64,000 nucleotides of DNA, taken from the NCBI GenBank assembly GCA_050246735.1, contig JBFWVM010000018.1:43384-107383 (forward strand), read 5' to 3'. Positions 46,698 to 55,280 of this stretch are shown piece by piece. This stretch comes from Taklimakanibacter sp050246735. GTDB lineage: Bacteria; Pseudomonadota; Alphaproteobacteria; Rhizobiales; Aestuariivirgaceae. A program made the translations under genes and the position numbers. Position 1 is the stretch's first letter; each line of letters begins with the position of its first letter. A model generated the notes under the pieces. That model made no database searches and had not been told where the DNA came from. It saw only the letters and a program-made list of their open reading frames with translations.

Positions 46698-47092
46698 AGA
46701 TCACCGCGGACACGAATGTCCTCGTCCGGGCCATCACCGGAGACGACGAAAGCCAGAGCAAGGCTGCCCAGGCGGAATTGGCGAAAGCCGAGATCGTGGC
46801 CCTGGCACTGCCGGCGCTTTGCGAGCTGGTCTGGGTGCTGTTGCAAGGCTACAGGCATCCTTCCACCGATATAGCGCAGACGATCCGGCGCCTGATGAAT
46901 GCCGCGAACGTCGTGATGAATCGGCCGGCAGCAGAGGCGGGCCTGGCGTTCCTGGAAAGAGGCGGCAACTTTGCCGACGGCGTCATCGCCTATGAAGGAA
47001 ACTGGCTCGGCGCGGAGACGTTCGTCTCCTTCGACAAGGCGGCGGTCAAGCTGATGAACGCGCAAGGCAAGCCCGCTCGCCAGCCGGGATGA
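46694..47092 (+). CDS. PIN-domain ribonuclease toxin (VapC-like)
   Basis: A 132-residue PIN nuclease with the four acidic metal ligands in place: D6 (ADTNVLVR), E44 (LCELVWVL), D95 (NFADGVIAYEG) and D114 (FVSFDKAA). VapC toxins cut tRNA or rRNA when the antitoxin is degraded. Coupled by a 4-base overlap to the antitoxin. All active-site residues are intact, so it should be functional. Confidence 0.93.
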   Translation: MKITADTNVLVRAITGDDESQSKAAQAELAKAEIVALALPALCELVWVLLQGYRHPSTDIAQTIRRLMNAANVVMNRPAAEAGLAFLERGGNFADGVIAYEGNWLGAETFVSFDKAAVKLMNAQGKPARQPG

Positions 47093-47113
47093 CCTTCGGC
47101 GGCCGACCGACGG

Positions 47114-47325
47114 GCCGGGCTGTATCCTAATGGTAAGCTGTGGCAGGAGTTCACGGGCGACAACGACGTGATCTTTGTGCCGCTCACTCCGGTGACCGAC
47201 GTGTCGACGATCCCGGCGGGATCATTGGGGACGTGTCGACCGGCTTCAACGTGCTGGCGCCCGAAGGCCGATCAGGCTTCTACGAAACAATCAGCGGTAA
47301 TCTGGGCCTGCGATACGCCTGGTAG
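47114..47325 (+). pseudogene. Frameshifted remnant of an autotransporter beta-barrel end
   Basis: One frame reads LYPNGKLWQEFTGDNDVIFV then PLTPVTDVSTIPAGS; the next frame takes over near 47215-47225 as GDVSTGFNVLAPEGRSGFYE then TISGNLGLRYAW and a TAG at 47323. Joined, this matches the last barrel strands of the intact autotransporter that follows (IWHEFEGDNAV ... YGEVGGGINMIEADGGMSFF ... GGRFSW). No passenger or start is present, so it is a decayed copy. Confidence 0.78.
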
Positions 47326-47671
47326 GACGAGGAACCAGCCCAGGAGCAAGGCAGGCTGCAAGTCCACCTGCTCGGCGGCTTGAGCAGGCCGATTCCTGAG
47401 GGCGGAAGAAGCCCCCTCCATGATCTCGATGCTGCCAATGCCAGGCGCGCCTGGGCGGATGTCGCGATCGAAATAGGATATATATCCATTTGATCTACTT
47501 TTATAGATATTAAATGCTAGTCAAAGATTAAATATATAGCGATTCGCTTGGCCCTATGTCTCATAATTACAACAGTATTTAATAAATCGTTAAATAACCT
47601 AGGGGAATTTATTGTGAAGCTTTGTCAGAAAAAATAGACTTAGCGTAATTTTAGAAGAACCAACGCTGGGG
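47326..47671. promoter_or_regulatory. AT-rich upstream region of the large autotransporter
   Basis: 346 bases without a gene. From about 47470 the composition turns strongly AT-rich (runs such as GATATATATCC and AGATTAAATATATAG), in sharp contrast to the GC-rich surroundings. It must contain the autotransporter promoter, but several TA-rich boxes are possible and I cannot choose one. Such tracts bind silencing proteins of the MucR/Ros or H-NS kind in other bacteria. Confidence 0.6.
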
Positions 47672-50600
47672 ATGGCAATGGCTTCCGTTAGTAAGTTCAG
47701 TAAGCTCACCGCAAACCGGTCAAAAAAATTACCTAAGGTAATTTTAAATAATGAGATCAGGGACACCCGTCACAAGGGCCGGCATATAGAATTGGATTTC
47801 CGGCAATCGCTCCTGGCCAGCGCGGCAGTGGGGGCGATGGTCCTGGCAGGCGCAACAGCGGCGCCGCGCACCGCCGAGGCGCAGTGCGCCCCCACGGGCG
47901 CCGGTTCCTCCATTACCGCCTTCACCTGCTCCGACAACGATCCCGACGGTTTTGCGACCACCGGAGGCTTCACCTCTTTGGGCGGCATCGAGTTTCCGAA
48001 TTCCGGAGGTAACACCACATCCATCAATACAAGCACGATGAATGCCGGCGCGACCATTTTCAACGCCATTGGATCTCCCGGGCTTTCGATCAACCTGGCC
48101 GGCGGTGCGGATTGGACGTTCACGGCGCCAAACGCGAACAATACGATCCAAACGGAAAATGCCAATGGCATCGAGTTTGGTGCGCGGGCCGACAATACGG
48201 AAGTCAATATTACCTATGACGGCACAATCAACACGATCAACGGCAATGCCGTAAGCGGTACGAGCCGGTTCCTAAGCAATGTCGACTCGACGTTCAACGT
48301 GACATTCGGGGAATCGGCACAGGTAAACTCGACCGGCGGTACCGGCGACGCCACCCTCAACATCGTGTTCGCGAATATTCCCACCGGCATACCCAATTCG
48401 GGCGGCGGCGTCGTTCTCGTAAATGGCGGCGATGGCGCGGCCAATTGGACCGTTACCAACCACGGCACGTTCCATACGACCAACGACGCCATCCATATAT
48501 TCAGCCTTACAGGCACCGGCACACATACCATCAACAATGACGGGACCCTCGGGACGGAAGCCAATGTGCTCGGCGGCGCCGGCGCGGTCATTGTCGCGTT
48601 CGACGACGCTGCGACCGCAACCATCAATAACAACAACGGAGATGTCTGGGCGACGGGCAATGGCGGGCTCGGCGACTATGGCGGCCTGGCCGCAGTTGCC
48701 GGCGGCAACGCACGGATCACAAGCATCGGAGGCAACGTCCATACGGTTTTCGACTCAGGTATCCTGGCCGCCTCCACCGATGGCGGCACAGCAACGGTGG
48801 ACAGCCAGAGGGGCACGGTGACGTCGACCAATGGCCCCGGCGCCGTCGCCATTTCGCTGGAGAACAACGCTCAGGTCGATGCGGGTGCCGTGAACTCCGG
48901 TTCCGATGCCCTCTCGGTTGCAGGCTTTACGCTCCCGGCGATCCCGAACGTTCCCATCCTCGGGTCGTTCAGTGCCAGCGGCGGTGTAATGGCGTTGTCC
49001 TTTGAGAACGGCGACGCAATCGCCAACGCGCATGGTAACATCGTGACCACGGGTACCTTCGGCGTCCTGGCCTATTCGAAGGATGGCGATGCCACCGCGC
49101 ATGCTTTCTCGGGCATAACCGTTGATCCGCCTATCGGTATGGCGGCCTTCACAGGTGGAAACGGCACCGCCTACGTGCTGAATGACGGCACGGTCGACAC
49201 AACGCAGATCGGCCTCCTCGGCGTCAATCTCGGCGATGGCGAGGTTCTCATCCGGAATACTCCTACCGGTGTGGTCGATGCCGCGGACGGCGGCGCGGGC
49301 GTGCTCGCCGTCAAGGCCGGTCCTGGATCGGCGGCACCGCTGCAACCCGGAAACGGGGACTACAGCGTCGTCGTCGAAAATGACGCCACCGACGCGATCT
49401 TCGGCACCGGCGGTTACATCAACGCCCCGCAGGGTGTCGGCGTAGGAGTCATCGCCGGAGATCTGGACTTCACCAATGCGCCGGCCAACGTGCTCATCAA
49501 CAATCACGGCGCCGCGTATATCAACGGCGAGGGCGGTTCGCTGCTCACCGCCGCTGTCGGCGTCCTGGCTGACGGCAATGTGGATATCATCAACGACGGT
49601 GAATCCACGATGACCAACGAAGCGGGCAATTCGGGCTTCGGCCAAGTCGTGCTCGCCGGCGGCACCATCACCAGCCGCAACGACAACAGGTCGAGCCTCA
49701 CCGGCACGGTTGACCTCGTGAGCTTGGGCGGCGCCGTGACGTTCACCAACGATAACGGATCCGAGTGGACCTCCGCGGGCATCAATGCGTTCGTGGCGAC
49801 GGATGGCGACGCCGTGATCAACAACGATCACGGATCCGACATCGCCATGCTGGCCATCGGCAGCATCAGCGCCAACCTCATGTTCGCGAGCAACGACGTC
49901 GTCATCAACAACGACAACGGCGCCGACTTCGAGATGTTCAATCTTCTCGGGATCGGCATCAACGTCATGGTGGGTGATAACGATGTCGTCATCAACAACG
50001 ACAACGGCGCCACCTTCAGCATGGACAGCATCCTCGGCCTCGGCATCAATGTCATGGCCGGTGACAATGACGTGGCCATCAACAATGATCACGGCGCCAC
50101 CTTCAACATGCGCAACCTCATCGGCGGCACCGGCAACTTCATGTTTGCCGGCAACGATGCCTCGATCAACAACAGTAACGAAGCCACGTTCAACATGTTC
50201 GGCTTCAACGGCAACCTGATGGTCGCGGACAACAATTCGACCATCAACAACAATACCGGCGCCGAGTTCAATCTTCTCGGTGTCAACCTGCTCGGTTTCG
50301 TCGCCGGCGGCGACACGACGTTCAACAACACCAGCACCGTCAATGTCGGCACGCTTCTCGACGTCGCCGGCTTCGCCGACTTCATCGGACTGGATCTCTT
50401 CGACAACACCGACGGCCTGCTCAATATGCGCAATGGCAACTCGGACTACGCCCTTGTCCTCAACGACCTTGCCTATGGCAACGGTGTCGGCGACATAACC
50501 AGGACATCCGGTGATTTCGACGGCGGCGGCGCGAGCTCGCTCGGCATCGACGCCTTCCTCAGTGCCGCCGGGCCGGCTTCCTCGTCGGATCAGTTGTGGG

Positions 50601-51832
50601 TAGGCGGCGACGTGACCCAGACCACGGCTCTCCTGGTCAACAACACCAATCCCGGCGCCGGCGCCTACAATCCGACCGGCATCCGCTTCGCCCATGTCGA
50701 AGGCAATGCGCCGGAGGGCAGCTTCTACCTGCCCGATGGCCCGATCGATGCCGGCTTCTTCGATTACGACATCCTGCGGGTGGAGACGAATTCGTCCGAC
50801 TGGCTCCTGGTCAGCGGGCCCAACGACCGGGCGGACGAACTGCCCGCCCTGATCACCGGCGCCCAGACCCTCTGGTATGAATCGGCGGGCGTGTGGCTCG
50901 ACCGCATCGCCGATCTGCGCCGGCTGGTCACCAGCGGCGCCCGGATCGCGCCCGCGGCCCAGGCGGCGGCCAATGTCGGCGATCAGCAAGTCACGCCGAC
51001 CGCCGACACGCCGGCTCCCGCGACCTATCCGGGGTCCGGCATCTGGTTCCGCGGCTATGGCGGCGAGTACGACCGCGACGGCGGGGTCGAGTATGACCAG
51101 GATCTCTGGGGCGCCGAAGGCGGTATCGACTTCGTCGTGAGCGATGGAGGCGACGGCCACGGCGCCATCATCGTCGGCGTCCTCGGCGGCTATGTCGGCT
51201 CGCGGATGGACTTCGACTCGACCGGCGACAAGGCCGATTTCGAGGGCGGCACGCTCGGCGCCTATGCGACCTATGTGAACGGCGCGTGGTACGCGGATCT
51301 GCTGGTCAAGGCCAACCTGCTCGACATCGATTATTCGACCAGCTTCAACGATCCCGACTCCGATGGCGAGACGGATGCGCTGTCGCTCGGGGTCAGGCTC
51401 GACACGGGCTATCGCTTCGACATGGACGGCGGCTTCTTCGTCGAGCCGCAGGCCACGCTCGCCTATGTCAACACCGATTTCGACGATTTCTCGGCGCTTG
51501 AAACGGACATCGAATTCGACGACGGGGACAGCCTGCGCGGCCGGCTCGGCCTGCGCGCCGGCATGAGCTGGGATTCGAGCAGCATGATCTTCGAGCCTTT
51601 CCTCACCGCCAGCATCTGGCACGAATTCGAGGGCGACAACGCTGTGACGCTGACCAATGGCGGCGTCGTCACGGTGGGCGACGAGCCGGAAGACACCTAT
51701 GGCGAGGTCGGCGGCGGCATCAACATGATCGAGGCGGACGGCGGCATGTCCTTCTTCGCCAAGGTCGACGCGCTGGTCGGCGGCGATATCGAAAGCATAT
51801 CGGGAAGGATCGGCGGCCGCTTCTCCTGGTAG
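47672..51832 (+). CDS. Large type V autotransporter with Asn-rich repeat passenger
   Basis: A 1386-residue secreted protein. Residues 1-70 form an unusually long signal region: a basic start (VSKFSKLTANRSKKLPK), then a hydrophobic core at about 46-63 ending in PRTAEA. The passenger (about 71-1115) is Asn/Asp/Gly-rich and beta-helical in style. At about residues 740-890 there are five or more degenerate repeats of about 27-31 residues with the core INNDNGAxFxMxxxLGxGxN. The C-terminal 270 residues are an autotransporter barrel (SGIWFRGYGGEYDRDG) ending GGRFSW. It is probably an adhesin or surface fibre. Codon use in the passenger is less GC-biased than in core genes. Confidence 0.92.
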   Translation: MAMASVSKFSKLTANRSKKLPKVILNNEIRDTRHKGRHIELDFRQSLLASAAVGAMVLAGATAAPRTAEAQCAPTGAGSSITAFTCSDNDPDGFATTGGFTSLGGIEFPNSGGNTTSINTSTMNAGATIFNAIGSPGLSINLAGGADWTFTAPNANNTIQTENANGIEFGARADNTEVNITYDGTINTINGNAVSGTSRFLSNVDSTFNVTFGESAQVNSTGGTGDATLNIVFANIPTGIPNSGGGVVLVNGGDGAANWTVTNHGTFHTTNDAIHIFSLTGTGTHTINNDGTLGTEANVLGGAGAVIVAFDDAATATINNNNGDVWATGNGGLGDYGGLAAVAGGNARITSIGGNVHTVFDSGILAASTDGGTATVDSQRGTVTSTNGPGAVAISLENNAQVDAGAVNSGSDALSVAGFTLPAIPNVPILGSFSASGGVMALSFENGDAIANAHGNIVTTGTFGVLAYSKDGDATAHAFSGITVDPPIGMAAFTGGNGTAYVLNDGTVDTTQIGLLGVNLGDGEVLIRNTPTGVVDAADGGAGVLAVKAGPGSAAPLQPGNGDYSVVVENDATDAIFGTGGYINAPQGVGVGVIAGDLDFTNAPANVLINNHGAAYINGEGGSLLTAAVGVLADGNVDIINDGESTMTNEAGNSGFGQVVLAGGTITSRNDNRSSLTGTVDLVSLGGAVTFTNDNGSEWTSAGINAFVATDGDAVINNDHGSDIAMLAIGSISANLMFASNDVVINNDNGADFEMFNLLGIGINVMVGDNDVVINNDNGATFSMDSILGLGINVMAGDNDVAINNDHGATFNMRNLIGGTGNFMFAGNDASINNSNEATFNMFGFNGNLMVADNNSTINNNTGAEFNLLGVNLLGFVAGGDTTFNNTSTVNVGTLLDVAGFADFIGLDLFDNTDGLLNMRNGNSDYALVLNDLAYGNGVGDITRTSGDFDGGGASSLGIDAFLSAAGPASSSDQLWVGGDVTQTTALLVNNTNPGAGAYNPTGIRFAHVEGNAPEGSFYLPDGPIDAGFFDYDILRVETNSSDWLLVSGPNDRADELPALITGAQTLWYESAGVWLDRIADLRRLVTSGARIAPAAQAAANVGDQQVTPTADTPAPATYPGSGIWFRGYGGEYDRDGGVEYDQDLWGAEGGIDFVVSDGGDGHGAIIVGVLGGYVGSRMDFDSTGDKADFEGGTLGAYATYVNGAWYADLLVKANLLDIDYSTSFNDPDSDGETDALSLGVRLDTGYRFDMDGGFFVEPQATLAYVNTDFDDFSALETDIEFDDGDSLRGRLGLRAGMSWDSSSMIFEPFLTASIWHEFEGDNAVTLTNGGVVTVGDEPEDTYGEVGGGINMIEADGGMSFFAKVDALVGGDIESISGRIGGRFSW

Positions 51833-51883
51833 GATGGCGGCGCGGCCAGGCCTCGGGACACAAGAAACTGAACCGACGGACTG

Positions 51884-51916
51884 AAGGAGCGGGAAGATGC
51901 TCGCTCCTTTGTTTTA
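51884..51916 (+). terminator. Intrinsic terminator of the large autotransporter
   Basis: Arms AAGGAGCG (51884-51891) and CGCTCCTT (51902-51909) with a 10-base loop, followed by TGTTTTA. It lies 52 bases after the stop. Confidence 0.75.
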
Positions 51917-52176
51917 TGCCGAAGATCCAGTTCCGCCTCGGCCCAGGGCTTAAGGACCTCGGGCTGCTCGCCCCCTTCGCCGGTGAGCGGAACGGCAACC
52001 GTCCCGAAAATACCCAAGGTAAAGCAAGTTGTGTGTGTCTCTCTTGCAACGGCATCGTGATCACGACGGCGTATCAGGTCGGGAAGGTCTTTTCCCGGCG
52101 GCATAGCGGTGGCCGCAGATGTCGGGTCGTCGTGGAAAGCTCAAGATTGCAACTTGGTCATCCGGTTCGTTGGCTG
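51917..52176. other. Non-coding stretch before the stress-type promoter
   Basis: About 260 bases between the terminator and the promoter at 52177. Short frames only, with no family-like protein. Nothing further recognised. Confidence 0.5.
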
Positions 52177-52202
52177 GGAACAATTCCGTGCCCGTGAGGG
52201 TT
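52177..52202 (+). promoter_or_regulatory. EcfG-type general-stress promoter candidate
   Basis: GGAAC (52177-52181) -N17- GGTT (52199-52202), one base from the alphaproteobacterial general-stress consensus GGAAC-N16/17-CGTT. It is placed so that transcription would start shortly before the ribosome site CGGAGG at 52214-52219 of the small gene at 52226. Confidence 0.6.
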
Positions 52203-52225
52203 GTTTCCCCGCAACGGAGGTGAAG

Positions 52226-52543
52226 ATGAAATCAATTGTGAAAGCCTCGCTGGTGGCGGCGCTCCTCGGATTCGGCGCCACGGTGGCTGCGGCTCAGCCG
52301 CCCCTGTCCCAGCCGGCCGACATGCAGATCAAGTCCGGCAATGTGCTCCTGGTCGACAGCAAGACGTACAAGCACAAGAAGTACAAGAAATACAAGAAGC
52401 ACCGGAAATGGGCCTGGAACAGGAAATACGGCAAGCGCTACCGCCATAAGCGGCATGGCTATGTCTATTTCTATGACGGATGGTGGTATCCGCGTCCCTA
52501 TTGGCGGGACGAGCCCGGCATAACCATTCACCTGGGACTCTGA
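52226..52543 (+). CDS. Small secreted Lys/Tyr-rich protein
   Basis: A 105-residue protein of unknown function. Signal peptide MKSIVKASLVAALLGFGATV-AAA, a short acidic part, then a very basic stretch with K-Y-K-K repeats (residues 49-78) and a Tyr/Trp-rich end (YVYFYDGWWYPRPYWRDEPG) finishing ITIHLGL. Small envelope proteins with such ends are common in rhizobia. ATG at 52226 after GGAGG. Stress control is suggested by the promoter; a role in envelope protection is only a guess. Confidence 0.88.
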   Translation: MKSIVKASLVAALLGFGATVAAAQPPLSQPADMQIKSGNVLLVDSKTYKHKKYKKYKKHRKWAWNRKYGKRYRHKRHGYVYFYDGWWYPRPYWRDEPGITIHLGL

Positions 52544-52553
52544 CACGACATTG

Positions 52554-52582
52554 AAGGGCGGCCGCCGCAGCCGCCCTTTTTC
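52554..52582 (+). terminator. Intrinsic terminator of the small secreted protein gene
   Basis: Arms AAGGGCGGC (52554-52562) and GCCGCCCTT (52570-52578) with a 7-base loop and a TTTTT run (52577-52581). It also separates the gene from the convergent permease ending at 52605. Confidence 0.88.
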
Positions 52583-52604
52583 TCGACCCCGGACAAGGCC
52601 GCCG

Positions 52605-53447
52605 TCAGTGCCGTTCCCTGAAGCCCTTGCCGTAATGCGCCTCGAGGCGCGCCTGGACGATCTCGAAGCCGATCGACAGGACCCAGTAGATGACCGCCGC
52701 CGTGGTCAGCATCTCGATATAGCGATAGGCGGTGCGGCCGAAGGACTGCGCCAGGAACATGATCTCCCACACGCCCATGACGGAGATCAGGGACGAATCC
52801 TTCAGCATGGCGATGAACTGCGAGCCGGTGGGCGGGATCGCCACGCGGATCGCCTGCGGCAGCACGATGCGCCACATCACCACCCAGTGATGGAGGCCGA
52901 GGGAGGCGCCGGCCTCCACCTGGCCGCGGGGCACGGAGACGATGCCGGCGCGGAAGATCTCGCTCAGATAGGCGCCGTAGTTCAGCGACAGCGCGATGAT
53001 GCCGGAGGGTATGGCCGCAGGCACCGGGCCCAGTTGCGGCAGGCCGAGATAGATGAGGAAGATCTGGACCAGCAGCGGAGTGCCCCGGAAGAAGGAAGTG
53101 TAGAAGGTCGATATGCCGTAGAGCACCGCGCTCCTCGACAGGCGCCCCAGGGCCGAGACGAGGCCCAGCACGATCGATGCGATGATGGCGAAGAAGCAGA
53201 CGAAGAGGGTGAGCGCGGCGCCCTGAATGAAGCCGTCGCGCGTCAGCGTCAGCCCGGCCAGATAGGGGAACCTCTCGAGGATGAACTCGAATTTGAGATC
53301 GAAGCTCAGGAAGAAGAAGACGAACAGGACGAACAGCGTCCCCCAGACGGCGAAGACGCGCAGGCGGAAGCCCGCATCGGCGTTGCCGGGAAAGGCCGAA
53401 GCCGGGGGCACCCGGGCTTCGGCCTCGGTCACAGGCGTGTCGCTCAC
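52605..53447 (-). CDS. Polar amino-acid ABC permease (His/Glu/Gln type)
   Basis: A 280-residue permease with a Pro/Ala-rich cytoplasmic start, a first helix VWGTLFVLFVFFFL, then the family segment GAALTLFVCFFAIIASIVLG and the coupling loop VEAGASLGLHHWVVMWRIVL. Start GTG at 53447 overlaps the binding-protein stop (GTGA). Only one permease is encoded, so it probably forms a homodimer. No ATPase gene is near. Confidence 0.92.
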   Translation of the reverse strand: MSDTPVTEAEARVPPASAFPGNADAGFRLRVFAVWGTLFVLFVFFFLSFDLKFEFILERFPYLAGLTLTRDGFIQGAALTLFVCFFAIIASIVLGLVSALGRLSRSAVLYGISTFYTSFFRGTPLLVQIFLIYLGLPQLGPVPAAIPSGIIALSLNYGAYLSEIFRAGIVSVPRGQVEAGASLGLHHWVVMWRIVLPQAIRVAIPPTGSQFIAMLKDSSLISVMGVWEIMFLAQSFGRTAYRYIEMLTTAAVIYWVLSIGFEIVQARLEAHYGKGFRERH

Positions 53448-54280
53448 TGCCTGGTCGTGATGTCCCGGCCGACCCATTTCTCGGAGAGGGTCTTGAGCGT
53501 GCCGTCGTCCGACATCTGCTTGACGATCTCCTTGATCTTCGCCTGCCATTCGGGATCGCCCTTGTCGACCGAAATCCAGATCGGCTCGCCGTAGAGCGAA
53601 TCACCGACGATCTTGAACTTGTCGGGCGCCTTGTTGACGCGGTCGAGCGCGGTCAGATAGCCGCTGACGATGGCATCGAGCCTCTTGCCGGTGCCGAGCG
53701 CCAGATCCTGGAACGCAGTATCCTCCGAGTCGTAGGGCACCGGCGTCAGATCACCGAAGGGATAGGTCACCTCCCTGGCGCCGGGGATTTCGATGACGAG
53801 GCTCTTCTGCAGGTACTTCTCATAGGTCGTACCCGCCTGCGCGCCCACCTTCTTGCCGGTGAGATCGGCTGCCCCCTTGATGTCGCCGTTGTCGGCGTTC
53901 ACCACCACGGTCGCCGGGGCGGAGTAATATTCGATCACAAAATCCAGGACCTCGGCGCGCTCCTTGGTGGGCGTCATCGAGCAGACGCAGACGTCCCAGC
54001 GGCCCTTCCAGTTGCCGGCGGTGATGATCTCCCAGGATGGCGTCTCGACCTTCATGTCGACGCCGAGCCTTTTGGCGATCTCGCGCGCGACGTCGATGTC
54101 GAAGCCGACGACCTCGCCCTTGTCGTCGACATAGGAGAACGGCGGATAGGCGCGGTCGGTCGTCTCCACCATCATCTTGTTCTTCATCACCCGGTCGAGC
54201 GTCTCGCCGGCCGTGGCCGCCGTGGCAAGGCCCGCCAGGGCCATGACGGCCAGGGCCGCCAGGCGGATTTTGCTGCTCAT
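53444..54280 (-). CDS. Family 3 amino-acid-binding periplasmic protein
   Basis: A 278-residue binding protein. Signal peptide SSKIRLAALAVMALAGLATA, then TVETTDRAYPPFSY-like MVETTDRAYPPFSYVDDKG and VVGFDIDVAREIAKRLGVD, the family 3 signature. WDVCVCSMTPTKERAEVLDF is the ligand hinge. ATG at 54280 follows GGGAGA. It delivers to the permease downstream; the ligand is a polar amino acid or similar. Confidence 0.93.
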   Translation of the reverse strand: MSSKIRLAALAVMALAGLATAATAGETLDRVMKNKMMVETTDRAYPPFSYVDDKGEVVGFDIDVAREIAKRLGVDMKVETPSWEIITAGNWKGRWDVCVCSMTPTKERAEVLDFVIEYYSAPATVVVNADNGDIKGAADLTGKKVGAQAGTTYEKYLQKSLVIEIPGAREVTYPFGDLTPVPYDSEDTAFQDLALGTGKRLDAIVSGYLTALDRVNKAPDKFKIVGDSLYGEPIWISVDKGDPEWQAKIKEIVKQMSDDGTLKTLSEKWVGRDITTRQ

Positions 54281-54470
54281 GGATAAGTCTCCCTGCAATG
54301 TTCTATGCGGCCCGGACGGGCCTCGCCCCGTTCCTTAGCCCAGTCTCCCGCCTTCCGGTAGGCATGATCTGCCGAAAGGGCAGGGTGCTCGGCAGGCTTA
54401 TATTGCAACGCAGCATCGGCTCGGTCTAGAACTCGCCGCATTCACGCCGACCTCAATGGGATGTCACCGC

Positions 54471-55253
54471 ATGAAGCTCGCCGACAAGACCGCCATCGTC
54501 ACCGGAGCCGCCAGCGGCATCGGCCTCGCCATCGCCCGCCGCTATGCCGCGGAAGGGGCGAATGTCGTCATCGCCGATCTCAAGGAGGAGGCGGCGAAGG
54601 CGGCCGCAGCCGATCTCGACAAAGAGGGTCCGGGCAAGGCCCTCGGTCTCGCCATGGATGTGACCAGCGAAGCCCAGGTCAATGACGGCGTTGCGCAAGT
54701 GATCCGGCAGTTCGGCCGGGTGGACGTCCTGGTCAGCAATGCCGGCATCCAGATCGTCCACCGCATCGAGGACTTTCCCTATGAGGAATGGAAGCGGCTC
54801 ATCGCCATCCATCTCGACGGCGCCTTCCTCACCGCCAAGGCGTGCCTGCCTCATATGTACCGGCAGAAATCGGGCAGCATCATCTTCATGGGCTCGGTGC
54901 ATTCGAAGGAGGCCTCGCCGCTCAAATCGGCCTATGTGGCCGCCAAGCACGGCATATTGGGCCTGGCGCGCACGCTCGCCAAGGAGGCGGGGCCGCATGG
55001 GGTGCGCAGCAATGTGATCTGCCCGGGCTTCGTGCGCACGGCCCTGGTCGAAAAGCAGATCCCCGAACAGGCGCGCGACCTCGATATCTCCGAAGACGAG
55101 GTGGTGAAGAAGGTGATGCTCGGCAACACCGTCGACCAGCTCTTCACCACGGTCGAGGATGTGGCCGAAGTGGCCCTCATGCTCGCCGCCTTCGAGAGCA
55201 ATGCCCTCACCGGTCAGTCGATCGTAGTCAGCCATGGCTGGAACATGAACTGA
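54471..55253 (+). CDS. 3-hydroxybutyrate dehydrogenase (SDR)
   Basis: A 260-residue SDR enzyme that converts (R)-3-hydroxybutyrate to acetoacetate in polyhydroxybutyrate or ketone use. Cofactor loop TGAASGIGLAIAR, NAGIQ, the MGSVHSKEASPLKSAYVAAK catalytic Ser/Tyr/Lys region, and the bdhA-typical PGFVRTALVEKQIPEQA with the QLFTTVEDVAEV end. ATG at 54471; 54456 is in frame. Divergent from the ABC operon and convergent with the second autotransporter. Confidence 0.94.
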   Translation: MKLADKTAIVTGAASGIGLAIARRYAAEGANVVIADLKEEAAKAAAADLDKEGPGKALGLAMDVTSEAQVNDGVAQVIRQFGRVDVLVSNAGIQIVHRIEDFPYEEWKRLIAIHLDGAFLTAKACLPHMYRQKSGSIIFMGSVHSKEASPLKSAYVAAKHGILGLARTLAKEAGPHGVRSNVICPGFVRTALVEKQIPEQARDLDISEDEVVKKVMLGNTVDQLFTTVEDVAEVALMLAAFESNALTGQSIVVSHGWNMN

Positions 55254-55280
55254 CGCTGTTCTCGTCCACGGTCTTCAGCT

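Noticed and set aside
49880..50330. Possible CRISPR array or tandem DNA repeat
   Set aside because: The repeats are degenerate at DNA level, continuous in frame and without spacers; they are protein repeats of the passenger.
48755..51622. A 955-codon open frame opposite the large autotransporter
   Set aside because: Val/Asp/Glu-rich antisense reading of the repeat-rich passenger; no ribosome site or domain.
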